Origin: Acidimicrobiales bacterium
GTDB taxonomy: Bacteria > Actinomycetota > Acidimicrobiia > Acidimicrobiales > RAAP-2
Direction: 5' to 3'
DNA length: 15,549 bases
NCBI GenBank assembly: GCA_017883125.1
Contig: JADGOD010000145.1
Coordinates: forward strand, 1-15,549
Shown here piece by piece: positions 1 through 6,426 of this stretch; the stretch's first letter is position 1; each line of letters begins with the position of its first letter. The translations under genes were made by a program, and so were the position numbers. Below the pieces are notes generated by a model, which searched no databases, was not told the DNA's origin, and worked only from the letters and a program-made list of their open reading frames with translations.

Positions 1-314
1 AAGCCAACAACCTGCGCGACATCATCGGCGACACCGAGTCCTCCAAGCGGACTCTCGCCGTCCGGCTGGGTCGCCGGCGAGCCGGCTGGCTCTACGTCGG
101 ATCGATGATCGGCGTGGGATTCGGCATCGTGGCGTGCGCCATCTTCAGGCCGTGGGCGCTCCTCGCGCTCCTCGGTCTCCTCGGGGCGATCGCACCGGGT
201 CGGCTCGCCCTCTCCGGAGAGAACGGGCGAGCGCTCCTGGCGATGCTCAAGGCGACGGCGCGCACTCAGCTGACGGTCGGAGCGCTGCTCGCCGCAGGTC
301 TGGCGATCGCGTGA
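1..314 (+). CDS. menA: 1,4-dihydroxy-2-naphthoate polyprenyltransferase, C-terminal part
   Basis: MenA is an integral membrane prenyltransferase of the UbiA superfamily. It attaches the polyprenyl tail to 1,4-dihydroxy-2-naphthoate to give demethylmenaquinone. The reading frame is open from base 3, so the gene begins before the window and only about the last 103 residues are seen. The first residues carry the MenA hallmark NNLRDIIGDTESSKRTLAVR, which includes the second Asp-rich motif that binds prenyl diphosphate through Mg2+. Hydrophobic segments follow, consistent with the last transmembrane helices, and the frame ends at TGA 312-314. The last 49 bases overlap the 3' end of menH on the other strand. 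Adjacent menH and menD support the pathway assignment. What is visible looks intact. Confidence 0.9.
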   Translation, partial: ANNLRDIIGDTESSKRTLAVRLGRRRAGWLYVGSMIGVGFGIVACAIFRPWALLALLGLLGAIAPGRLALSGENGRALLAMLKATARTQLTVGALLAAGLAIA

Positions 315-1075
315 GGGTCTGTGCTCTTCAGCCACGCCACCACGGTCGCGGCGGTTCGGACGGGCGCCTCGAGGTGGCAGGCGTGACCTGCTCCGGGGAT
401 CAGCGACATCGATGCGTTCTCCATGGCGTGGGCAAGGCGGATGGCGATGTCGGCGAACTTGGTGTCTCGAGCTCCGGCGAGCAGGAGGGTGGGGGCCGTG
501 ATCGAGCCCACCCGATCCCACATCGGCGGCTGCGCGCCGGTCCCCATCTTGCGAAGGCTGGTGCTCAGGCCTCTCGCGGAGCTGGTGCGACGAGCCTCGA
601 TCCCCGTCGCGTCAGCCGAGAGGCGGGCGAACATCGGCTGCGCCAGCCATCGCGAGAGGAACGCATCGACGTCTCCGCTCGCCTCGAGGCCGTTGGCGAG
701 CTCCTCGTCACGACGGATGCGCTCGGTGCGAGCAGCGGCATCGTCAATCCCCGCGGTGGCACCGATCAGCACCAGCCGACGCACTGCGCCGGGGTGGCGA
801 AGTGCGGTGAGGAGCGCACAGCGCCCGCCCATGGAGTATCCGAGAAGGTCGAAGGGCTGCTCGCCGATGGTCTCGCACAGAGCATCGGCTGTCTCGGCGA
901 GATCCATCGAGAGGTCCGACGAGGCACCGTGGCCCGGCATGTCGACGGCGATGACCGTGGCGACCTGCCCCAGGGCCTGGCCGAAGGGGCCCCAGAGGGC
1001 CGAGGTCTGGGTGAAGCCGTGACAGAGGACGAGCGGTGGACCCGATCCCCACGTCCGAAATGCGAGCGAGGGCAC
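266..1075 (-). CDS. menH: alpha/beta hydrolase, probable SHCHC synthase MenH
   Basis: Probable 2-succinyl-6-hydroxy-2,4-cyclohexadiene-1-carboxylate synthase, a cytosolic enzyme that removes pyruvate from the MenD product SEPHCHC. The 269-residue protein has the alpha/beta-hydrolase order: oxyanion-side HGF near residue 19, the nucleophile elbow GYSMGGR (Ser81), Asp204 in AGARD and His231 in GAGH. GYSMGGR is the usual MenH form of the elbow. The C-terminus (about residues 252-269) is Ala/Pro-rich and probably disordered. The start is a GTG with no ribosome binding site. A TACGCT hexamer ends eight bases upstream, so translation may be leaderless. The gene lies between menA and menD on the opposite strand, overlapping menA by 49 bases. 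Another alpha/beta-hydrolase activity cannot be excluded, but the motif and context favour MenH. Confidence 0.82.
   Translation of the reverse strand: MPSLAFRTWGSGPPLVLCHGFTQTSALWGPFGQALGQVATVIAVDMPGHGASSDLSMDLAETADALCETIGEQPFDLLGYSMGGRCALLTALRHPGAVRRLVLIGATAGIDDAAARTERIRRDEELANGLEASGDVDAFLSRWLAQPMFARLSADATGIEARRTSSARGLSTSLRKMGTGAQPPMWDRVGSITAPTLLLAGARDTKFADIAIRLAHAMENASMSLIPGAGHACHLEAPVRTAATVVAWLKSTDPHAIARPAASSAPTVS
1068..1072 (+). promoter_or_regulatory. ribosome binding site that decides the menD start
   Basis: GAGGG lies eight bases before GTG 1081, good Shine-Dalgarno spacing, and favours that codon over an in-frame ATG at 1036 or ATG at 1093. The site lies inside the first codons of the divergent menH gene. 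Confidence 0.5.
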
Positions 1076-1080
1076 GATCA

Positions 1081-2802
1081 GTGAGCGTAGCGATGTCCCG
1101 CACCCAGGCGGCGTTCTGCGCCACCTTCGTCGACGAGCTCATCCTCAGCGGGGTGACGAATGCGGTGGTCTGCCCCGGATCGCGATCGACGCCGCTGGTG
1201 CTGGCCGTCGCGGAGAGCTCGATGGCGATCCACGTCCGACTCGATGAGCGGTCGGCCGGGTTCTTCGCCATCGGAGTGGCGAGAGCGACCTCGACGCCGG
1301 TGCTGGTCGTGGTGACCTCGGGCACCGCGGTCGCCGAGCTCCACGCCGCGGTCGTCGAGGCACACCTCGATCACGTTCCCCTGATCATCGCCACCGCTGA
1401 TCGTCCGGGCGAGCTCCATGAGATCGGTGCCCCCCAGACGTTCCGCCAGAGGGGCATCTTCGCCGACCACGTCTCGTTCGCCGTCGATCCAGGACCATGC
1501 CACGCCTTCCCCCGGGGAGATTGGCGCAGCCTGGCGAGTCGCCTGGCCGTCGAAGCCATGGGGATCTCTGGCATCCCGGGACCGGTTCACGTGAACCTGG
1601 CGTTCAGCGAGCCGCTCCTGGCCGAACCTGACGAGATCCCCGAACCCCGTAGAGCGGGCCGTCCGTGCTTCTCGATGTCGGGCGGGGCCCACCTCGAGGC
1701 TCTCGAGGCTCGATCGGGCGCCCCCCGAGTCGTCGTGGTCGCGGGGAACGGGGTGGCTGACCCCGTGGGGTTCCTCGACGCGGCGCGACGTGTCGGCTGG
1801 CCGGTGCTGGCCGATCCCCGTTCGGGCTGCCGGCTCTCCGATCCACTGGTGGTGGCCGCCGCAGACGGCATCTTGCGTGACGCCTCGGCGGCCTCGCTCC
1901 TGACCCCCGACGTGGTCATCGTCGCCGGGGCACCTCCGGCATCGAAGGTGGTGACCGAGTGGCTCCAGCGCTGTGCGGATGAGGGGACCGAGATCGTCGC
2001 CCTCGGGCTCGACGGACCGGCGAGGTTCCCGTTCCGCACCGAGGCGAGGTTCCTCATCGCCTCGGTGGACGAGGGCCTCAGGGCCCTCGCTGATGCCTGG
2101 GCCCCTGCTCCGAGCGAGTGGGCCGAGCGTTGGGCGCAGGCCGAGCGCGCGGCGCAGGCGGCGATCGATTCGGTGCTCGACCGCGAGCAGCTCACCGAGC
2201 CTGGTGTTGCTCGGATCTTGAGCAGGAGCGCTCCCTCCGGCACCTCGGTGGTCGTGTCCTCATCGATGCCGATCCGCGATCTCGAGTGGTTCGGTTCGGT
2301 GCGCCCCGACGTCCTGAGGGTCCACGCCAACCGTGGAGCCAACGGGATCGACGGAGTCGTCTCGACGGCCATGGGCGTGGCGAGCGCAGGCGGAGGGGTG
2401 GTTGCTCTCGTCGGAGATCTCGCCTTCTTCCACGACGTCTCCGCGCTGGTCGACGGTATCGAGGACGACGCCTCGCTCCTGATCGTCGTGATCGACAACG
2501 ACGGCGGGGGGATCTTCTCGTTCCTCCCCCAGCGCGATGCGCTCGAGAGCGATCGCTTCGAACGGCTCTTCGGCACACCACGTCGTCCCTCGGTGGCTGA
2601 GGTGGTCCACGGCTTCGGGGTGCCGGTCACCACGGTGAGCACGAAAAAGGCCCTGGGCGACGCCCTCGACACTCAGGTCGGGGTCCCTGGGCTTCGCGTG
2701 GTGGTGGTCGATGCCCCGTCGCGCGACGAGAACGTCTCGGTCCATGCCGAGATCAACGCGGTGGTGGCTCGAGCGGTGCGCGAGCGGTTGGTTCAGCGGT
2801 AG
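1081..2802 (+). CDS. menD: SEPHCHC synthase MenD
   Basis: MenD is a cytosolic thiamine-diphosphate and Mg2+ enzyme. It joins 2-oxoglutarate to isochorismate with loss of CO2, the first committed step of menaquinone synthesis. The product is 573 residues from GTG 1081, a normal MenD length. Visible landmarks are VCPGSRSTPL near residue 30, the LDER motif with the likely catalytic Glu56, the substrate segment ADRPGELHEIGAPQTFRQRG near 106-125, RGANGIDG near 418, and the ThDP/Mg2+ region GDLAFFHD (about 445-452) continuing to NDGGGIFSFLPQ (about 473-484). The start was chosen because GAGGG lies eight bases upstream; ATG 1093 is an alternative. The menH start codon is only five bases away on the other strand, so the menD promoter must lie inside menH. 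The last ten bases overlap the gene at 2793-4181. Confidence 0.95.
   Translation: MSVAMSRTQAAFCATFVDELILSGVTNAVVCPGSRSTPLVLAVAESSMAIHVRLDERSAGFFAIGVARATSTPVLVVVTSGTAVAELHAAVVEAHLDHVPLIIATADRPGELHEIGAPQTFRQRGIFADHVSFAVDPGPCHAFPRGDWRSLASRLAVEAMGISGIPGPVHVNLAFSEPLLAEPDEIPEPRRAGRPCFSMSGGAHLEALEARSGAPRVVVVAGNGVADPVGFLDAARRVGWPVLADPRSGCRLSDPLVVAAADGILRDASAASLLTPDVVIVAGAPPASKVVTEWLQRCADEGTEIVALGLDGPARFPFRTEARFLIASVDEGLRALADAWAPAPSEWAERWAQAERAAQAAIDSVLDREQLTEPGVARILSRSAPSGTSVVVSSSMPIRDLEWFGSVRPDVLRVHANRGANGIDGVVSTAMGVASAGGGVVALVGDLAFFHDVSALVDGIEDDASLLIVVIDNDGGGIFSFLPQRDALESDRFERLFGTPRRPSVAEVVHGFGVPVTTVSTKKALGDALDTQVGVPGLRVVVVDAPSRDENVSVHAEINAVVARAVRERLVQR
1084..1089 (-). promoter_or_regulatory. candidate -10 element of menH (leaderless)
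   Basis: On the minus strand TACGCT fits the TANNNT -10 pattern and ends eight bases before the menH GTG at 1075. No Shine-Dalgarno sequence and no clear -35 box are visible. The hexamer lies inside the first codons of menD. It is supported mainly by the same arrangement upstream of several other genes in this window. Confidence 0.4.
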
Positions 2803-4181
2803 TCGTTCGGAGCGAGGAACAGCCCGCTCACACCGAAGGGGAGTCGGGCGGGCAGCGTGATGATGGACTCGGGCTGGCCCGAGAACCTCGTGGCGTCGAG
2901 GACCATCAGCTGGCTCGAATCGGTGGATCGGTCGAAGAGGGGGACGACGACCCAGCCCTCCTCGTCGGTGCGGCCCTCCGGGTCACGCACGAAGAGGGGC
3001 TGGTCGGCGACGACCGTCTCGGGGATGCTCCGGCGCTGGGCGTGTCCCGTGGTCAGGTCGTACTTGACCAGGAGGCCGCCCTCGTCGCCAGCGTGCTCGG
3101 TGGTCACCCCATAGGCGAATCGCCGAGACGCCATGGGAGCGAGCGGGTCTGCGGTGACGGCGTCGAGGACCAGGTCGTCAAGCCTGGTGATCGTGACCCC
3201 GCGGTTCAGGGTGCTCACGTCGAGGAGCTCGAGGTGGCCCGACGGCCCGCTGGGCCACCATGAAGGGTCTGGGGTGTTCTCCGGCGAGGAGCGGAGCACG
3301 ACGCACCGGGCGCCGAGAGGGGTGTCCGCAGCGGAGAGGATCCGGTGCACGTGGCCGGGTTGACTCGTCGACCACTCGATGGCCGAGCCGTCCTCGCCTT
3401 TGGCGAGAAGGCCGACTCGGGGCGCGTACTCGGGGTCGAAGCGCAACGGGCGGAGCACGTCGTCGTCACCCCGGAGGACCGGCGAGGCGAGGCTCGACTC
3501 GGCGATCACGGCCGAGGTCTGCGTCAGGCCCAGGGCGGGCTCGGCCAGCCAGGAGTCGACGGCGATTTCCGTGGAGCCGGCGAGGATCCCATCAGCCCCC
3601 AGGGCGTGGAGGCGCAGGTAGGGAGGACCCTGCTGGTCGACGCCGAGGAACACGGCGTCCCGGGTCTCTGGGTCGATGATGACCTGGGTGCCCATCGGCG
3701 TGGCGAGCATGGCGTCGAAGTCCTCGACGCAGGCCGTGCGGAGGTCGAGCGTCACGCGGTAGCCGAGACCTCGCCCGTCGAGGGCGAGGATGCGGGAGGC
3801 CACGTGGACGAGGGCGGCGTTGGCCAGGGGGCCGGCGGCGTTGAGCGGACCCTCGGGAGGCCTCGCCCCGAGCGTGTCGACGACGTGCCGGGTGACGACG
3901 AAGCGGGAGCGGAACTCGGTCGGTGCGCCGTCTCTGATCTCGAGGGCGTGGACCATGCCGTCGCCGTCCGACGGGCGGTAGTGGTCGGGATCGGAGACCA
4001 GGATCGGGTTCGGCCCGAGCCACATCAGCCGACCTTCGAGGCCCCGAGGGATGGCGCCCGCCACGCCGAATGGTCCCCGTGACGTCGATTCCACGCGGAC
4101 CGGTGCTCGCCACCCCGTCAGCGCCGGGTTGTCCGTGGGGGGAATTCCCGGTAGTTCGAGGTCGAAAGTGCTGGACGCCAT
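2793..4181 (-). CDS. carotenoid-cleavage-oxygenase-family protein with degenerate iron site
   Basis: This 462-residue protein has the seven-bladed propeller family signature of carotenoid oxygenases (RPE65/apocarotenoid oxygenase). The landmarks are DGDGMVHA at about 72-79, IIDPETRDAVF near 169, a late EEGWVVVPLFD segment, and SSQLMVLDATRFSG followed by LPARLPFGVSGLF at the C-terminus. Active members bind Fe(II) with four histidines. Here the AHPH-type site reads ATPM (Thr161), the second site reads EPALGLT (Pro215) and the C-terminal FHG site reads VSG (Ser452). Only His277 or His279 could be a surviving ligand. No histidine occurs after residue 380. The fold assignment is firm. Catalysis is doubtful, and the protein may be a binding protein or may have changed chemistry. 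ATG 4181 is preferred over GTG 4199 because TAGCCT ends seven bases upstream. The gene is divergent from tyrS. Confidence 0.85.
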   Translation of the reverse strand: MASSTFDLELPGIPPTDNPALTGWRAPVRVESTSRGPFGVAGAIPRGLEGRLMWLGPNPILVSDPDHYRPSDGDGMVHALEIRDGAPTEFRSRFVVTRHVVDTLGARPPEGPLNAAGPLANAALVHVASRILALDGRGLGYRVTLDLRTACVEDFDAMLATPMGTQVIIDPETRDAVFLGVDQQGPPYLRLHALGADGILAGSTEIAVDSWLAEPALGLTQTSAVIAESSLASPVLRGDDDVLRPLRFDPEYAPRVGLLAKGEDGSAIEWSTSQPGHVHRILSAADTPLGARCVVLRSSPENTPDPSWWPSGPSGHLELLDVSTLNRGVTITRLDDLVLDAVTADPLAPMASRRFAYGVTTEHAGDEGGLLVKYDLTTGHAQRRSIPETVVADQPLFVRDPEGRTDEEGWVVVPLFDRSTDSSQLMVLDATRFSGQPESIITLPARLPFGVSGLFLAPNDYR

Positions 4182-4188
4182 GATCGAG

Positions 4189-4194
4189 AGGCTA
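4189..4194 (-). promoter_or_regulatory. candidate -10 element of the CCO-family gene (leaderless)
   Basis: Minus-strand TAGCCT ends seven bases before ATG 4181, placing transcription initiation at or next to the start codon. No ribosome binding site precedes the ATG. No convincing -35 box is seen. Confidence 0.45.
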
Positions 4195-4228
4195 GCCACC
4201 GCCGAACCAACACCCTGAGGGGCTGTGG

Positions 4229-4234
4229 CAGGCT
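4229..4234 (+). promoter_or_regulatory. possible -10 element of tyrS
   Basis: CAGGCT ends eight bases before ATG 4243. It matches the TAGGCT element of aroC at five of six positions but lacks the first T, so it is a weaker case than the others. No well-spaced Shine-Dalgarno sequence precedes the ATG: GAGGGG at 4217-4222 is 20 bases away. Confidence 0.3.
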
Positions 4235-4242
4235 CTTTGGCG

Positions 4243-5532
4243 ATGCCAACGACCTCAGAGGACCTCCGAGCTCGCGGACTTGTCCATCAAGTCACCGACG
4301 AGTCTCTGTTCGATCGCCTCGACGCGGGCGGTCTGACCGCCTACGCGGGCTTCGATCCGACCGCCGACAGCCTCCATGTGGGCCACCTCCTCCAGGTCTG
4401 CACGCTGCGCAGGCTCCAGATTGGCGGGCACCGCCCGATCGCCCTGGCCGGGGGAGGGACCGGGATGATCGGTGACCCCGGCGGGAAGTCGAGCGAGCGC
4501 CCGCTGCTGAGCGTCGGGGAGATCCAGGCCAACGTCGAGTCGATCCGCTCGCAGCTCTCTCGCTTCCTCGACTTCGAGGAGTCCGCCGGGTCACGTCAGG
4601 CGCTGCTGCTCGACAACGCCTCCTGGCTGGCTCCGATGCCGCTGCTGGAGTTCCTCCGCGACACCGGCAAGCATTTCACCGTGAACCAGATGGTGGCCAA
4701 GGAGTCCGTCAAGTCGCGTCTCGAACGCCCGGATCAGGGGATCTCCTTCACCGAGTTCTCCTACATGCTGCTTCAGGCCTTCGACTTCGCCCGCCTCAAC
4801 GAGGATCACGGGTGCACGCTCCAGATCGGCGGCTCCGACCAGTGGGGCAACATCGTCATGGGCGTCGAACTCGTCAGGAAGCGGAGCGGGGGCCACGCCT
4901 TCGGTCTGACGTCTCCGCTGGTGACCAAGTCCGACGGCACCAAGTTCGGCAAGTCCGATTCTGGTAATGAGCGGGTCTGGCTGGATGCGGCACGCACCTC
5001 GCCCTACGGCCTCTACCAGTTCCTCTTGAGCGCCGAGGACGCCACGGTGGGGACCTATCTGCGGTTCTTCACCTTCCTCGACATCGAGGAGATCCGGACG
5101 CTCGACGTCGAGACCGCCGAGCGCCCCCACCTCCGGGCGGCCCAGAAGGCCCTGGCGGCATCGGTCATCGACCTCGTTCACGGCCCCGGCGAGCGACGGC
5201 GGGCCGAGGAGGCCTCCGCGGCCCTGTTCGGCGGCCAGGTGGCGTCTCTCGACGAGGCGACGATCGCGGACCTCGTCGGCGAGGTTCCGTCCTCGACGAT
5301 GTCCACTCACGAGCTCGAGGTGGCCCCGCTCCTGATCGACGTGATGACCGACTCGGGGCTCACCGCGTCCAAGGCCGAGGCTCGTCGGGCGATCGAGCAA
5401 GGTGGCGCCTACGTCAACGACGTTGCCCGAGAAGGCCTCGAGGCCACTGTCGGCCCCGATGACCTCCTCCACGGCCGCTTCCTCGTCCTGCGTCGGGGAA
5501 AGCGCTCGTACCACGTCGTCCTCGTCTCGTGA
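4243..5532 (+). CDS. tyrS: tyrosyl-tRNA synthetase
   Basis: TyrRS activates tyrosine with ATP and charges tRNA-Tyr in the cytosol. The 429-residue product matches the bacterial TyrS size. It shows the class I signature HVGHL (the HIGH motif, about residues 45-49) just after AGFDPTADSL, the tyrosine-pocket segment IGGSDQWGNI near 195-204, and KFGKS (the KMSKS motif, 234-238). A C-terminal S4 RNA-binding domain covers roughly 364-429 (SKAEARRAIEQGGAYVND). ATG 4243 is chosen because it gives the usual short lead into RGLVHQVTDE; an in-frame GTG at 4225 is possible. The TGA stop overlaps the GTG of the following lipoprotein gene in the sequence GTGA, suggesting translational coupling. Residues expected for activity appear intact. 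Confidence 0.96.
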   Translation: MPTTSEDLRARGLVHQVTDESLFDRLDAGGLTAYAGFDPTADSLHVGHLLQVCTLRRLQIGGHRPIALAGGGTGMIGDPGGKSSERPLLSVGEIQANVESIRSQLSRFLDFEESAGSRQALLLDNASWLAPMPLLEFLRDTGKHFTVNQMVAKESVKSRLERPDQGISFTEFSYMLLQAFDFARLNEDHGCTLQIGGSDQWGNIVMGVELVRKRSGGHAFGLTSPLVTKSDGTKFGKSDSGNERVWLDAARTSPYGLYQFLLSAEDATVGTYLRFFTFLDIEEIRTLDVETAERPHLRAAQKALAASVIDLVHGPGERRRAEEASAALFGGQVASLDEATIADLVGEVPSSTMSTHELEVAPLLIDVMTDSGLTASKAEARRAIEQGGAYVNDVAREGLEATVGPDDLLHGRFLVLRRGKRSYHVVLVS

Positions 5533-6023
5533 ACCTCCGGGCGCCGCTCGCCGCGGTGGCGGTCGCACTCGTCCTTGCGGGCTGCGCCGGCCAGGACCGG
5601 AGCGGCTCTGCGGACCAGCAGATGAGGTCGTGGGTGAACGGGACGAACCTCGGTGCGACGATCGGCACCCTCGTCGGCGACGTCCAGCACGCTGCCTCCC
5701 AGCTCCACGGAGGGGGCTCCGCCGCCGCGCTCCACACGGTCTGCGGCGTCCTGCTCGTCGACACCGAGCAGGCGAACTCGAACCTGCCCACGCCGGACCA
5801 GTCGCTCACGACGCTGTTGTCGAACGCGTACGAGACCCTCGGCGAAGCGGGTCACGACTGCTACGACGCGGTGGGCAATCCGGCCAAGTCCCAGGCCTTC
5901 GACGCAGCCAAGGCCAAGGGTCTGCTCCTGCTGAGCGAGGCCCAGAGCCGGGCAGAGTCGATCCTCGGCTCGGTGATCGTCACCACCACCACGGTGCCCC
6001 TCAGCGGTGGTGGTGGCTTCTGA
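5529..6023 (+). CDS. small lipoprotein of unknown function, coupled to tyrS
   Basis: A 164-residue protein with a lipoprotein signal: a short basic start (MNLR), a hydrophobic stretch and the lipobox LAGC, with lipid-modified Cys19. It is therefore expected on the outer face of the membrane. The mature part is Ser/Ala/Gly-rich and mostly helical in character. It has two further cysteines (Cys72, Cys111) that could form a disulfide. It ends in a Thr-rich then Gly-rich tail (VTTTTVPLSGGGGF) typical of secreted proteins of some actinobacteria. No enzymatic motif is recognised. The GTG start overlaps the tyrS stop by four bases and no separate promoter is visible, so expression probably follows tyrS. 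The reality of the gene is well supported by the lipobox; its function is unknown. Confidence 0.8.
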   Translation: MNLRAPLAAVAVALVLAGCAGQDRSGSADQQMRSWVNGTNLGATIGTLVGDVQHAASQLHGGGSAAALHTVCGVLLVDTEQANSNLPTPDQSLTTLLSNAYETLGEAGHDCYDAVGNPAKSQAFDAAKAKGLLLLSEAQSRAESILGSVIVTTTTVPLSGGGGF

Positions 6024-6060
6024 GCCTGCCGGCAGCGGACCGAGCCGACGGCCGGCTCAG
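6020..6060. terminator. possible bidirectional terminator hairpin
   Basis: CTGAGCC (6020-6026) pairs with GGCTCAG (6054-6060). After one mismatch the stem can continue with GCCG (6028-6031) pairing CGGC (6049-6052). A competing shorter hairpin pairs GAGCCG (6042-6047) with CGGCTC (6053-6058). The structure includes the stop codons of both convergent genes. There is no T-tract, so it would be a non-canonical terminator of the kind proposed for high-GC actinobacteria. Confidence 0.4.
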
Positions 6061-6281
6061 GACTGGGGACCTCGCAGGTCGATCGTCAGCGTCAAGATCC
6101 CGTCCTCGATGATCGCCGTGGCGTCGGCCAGCATGGCGTAGTCCATGAAGTCCACCTGAGCGCGGCGGACGAACGCCTGGCGATCGGGACCTTCGATCGG
6201 AGGGATCCCCCGCTCCCGCACTGCTGACGCCCGCTCGGCAAAGCGATCGATCATGGCCTGTGGATCGAAAGAATCGGTCAC
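6057..6281 (-). CDS. small conserved-looking protein, function unknown
   Basis: A 74-residue acidic protein without cysteines, membrane segments or a signal peptide, so probably cytosolic. The N-terminal part (residues 1-45) is charged and likely helical. The C-terminal part (ATAIIEDGILTLTIDLRG) looks like two beta strands joined by a turn. No known domain is recognised. The reading frame is well supported: the GTG start at 6281 is preceded by AGGGAGGT five bases upstream, the strongest Shine-Dalgarno sequence in the window. The gene is convergent with the lipoprotein gene and divergent from the small zinc-binding-like protein gene. Confidence 0.7.
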   Translation of the reverse strand: MTDSFDPQAMIDRFAERASAVRERGIPPIEGPDRQAFVRRAQVDFMDYAMLADATAIIEDGILTLTIDLRGPQS

Positions 6282-6286
6282 GACGT

Positions 6287-6294
6287 ACCTCCCT
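6287..6294 (-). promoter_or_regulatory. strong ribosome binding site of the 74-residue protein gene
   Basis: On the minus strand AGGGAGGT lies five bases before GTG 6281, a near-perfect match to the anti-Shine-Dalgarno sequence. It contrasts with most genes in the window, which have none. Confidence 0.65.
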
Positions 6295-6300
6295 GACGGG

Positions 6301-6306
6301 ATGGTA
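6301..6306 (-). promoter_or_regulatory. possible -10 element of the 74-residue protein gene
   Basis: Minus-strand TACCAT fits TANNNT and lies 19 bases before the start codon. It would give a short leader containing the ribosome binding site. No clear -35 box is visible. Confidence 0.3.
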
Positions 6307-6347
6307 CTCGGGCGGAACCCGTTGCCTCACATGTGCCGTTTGGCCGA

Positions 6348-6353
6348 TAGACT
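6348..6353 (+). promoter_or_regulatory. possible -10 element for the 71-residue protein gene
   Basis: TAGACT, the same hexamer as in front of nfuA, lies about 73 bases before GTG 6427. It would give a leader of roughly 65 bases. A TTGCCT at 6322-6327 is too far away (20 bases) to be a normal -35 box. Confidence 0.3.
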
Positions 6354-6426
6354 GTCTCGACGAGAAGGTGCAGGAGACGAATCGGCGGGAACGCCGTCGC
6401 TCCAAGCCGAACAGCGAGGAGTGGGC

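Noticed and set aside
134..1084. A 316-codon open frame on the plus strand opposite menH.
   Set aside because: It is a shadow of menH: Arg/Gly/Asp-heavy with no domain, while the minus strand encodes a clear alpha/beta hydrolase with its full catalytic triad.
1587..2672. A 361-codon open frame on the minus strand opposite menD.
   Set aside because: The translation is rich in Ser, Arg, Thr and Ala with no motif, as expected from the antisense of a high-GC gene. The plus strand is unmistakable MenD.
4591..5568. A 325-codon minus-strand frame opposite tyrS.
   Set aside because: Antisense shadow of tyrS with no recognisable domain and extreme Arg/Gly/Glu content.
5986..6020. GGT-type triplet repeats at the end of the lipoprotein gene.
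   Set aside because: They encode the Thr-rich and Gly-rich tail in frame and are too short to count as a repeat array.
6253..6426. Upstream in-frame extension of the 71-residue CCHC protein.
   Set aside because: It would overlap the start and ribosome binding site of the divergent 74-residue gene, and its residues look non-coding. GAGGAG placed five bases before GTG 6427 supports the short form.
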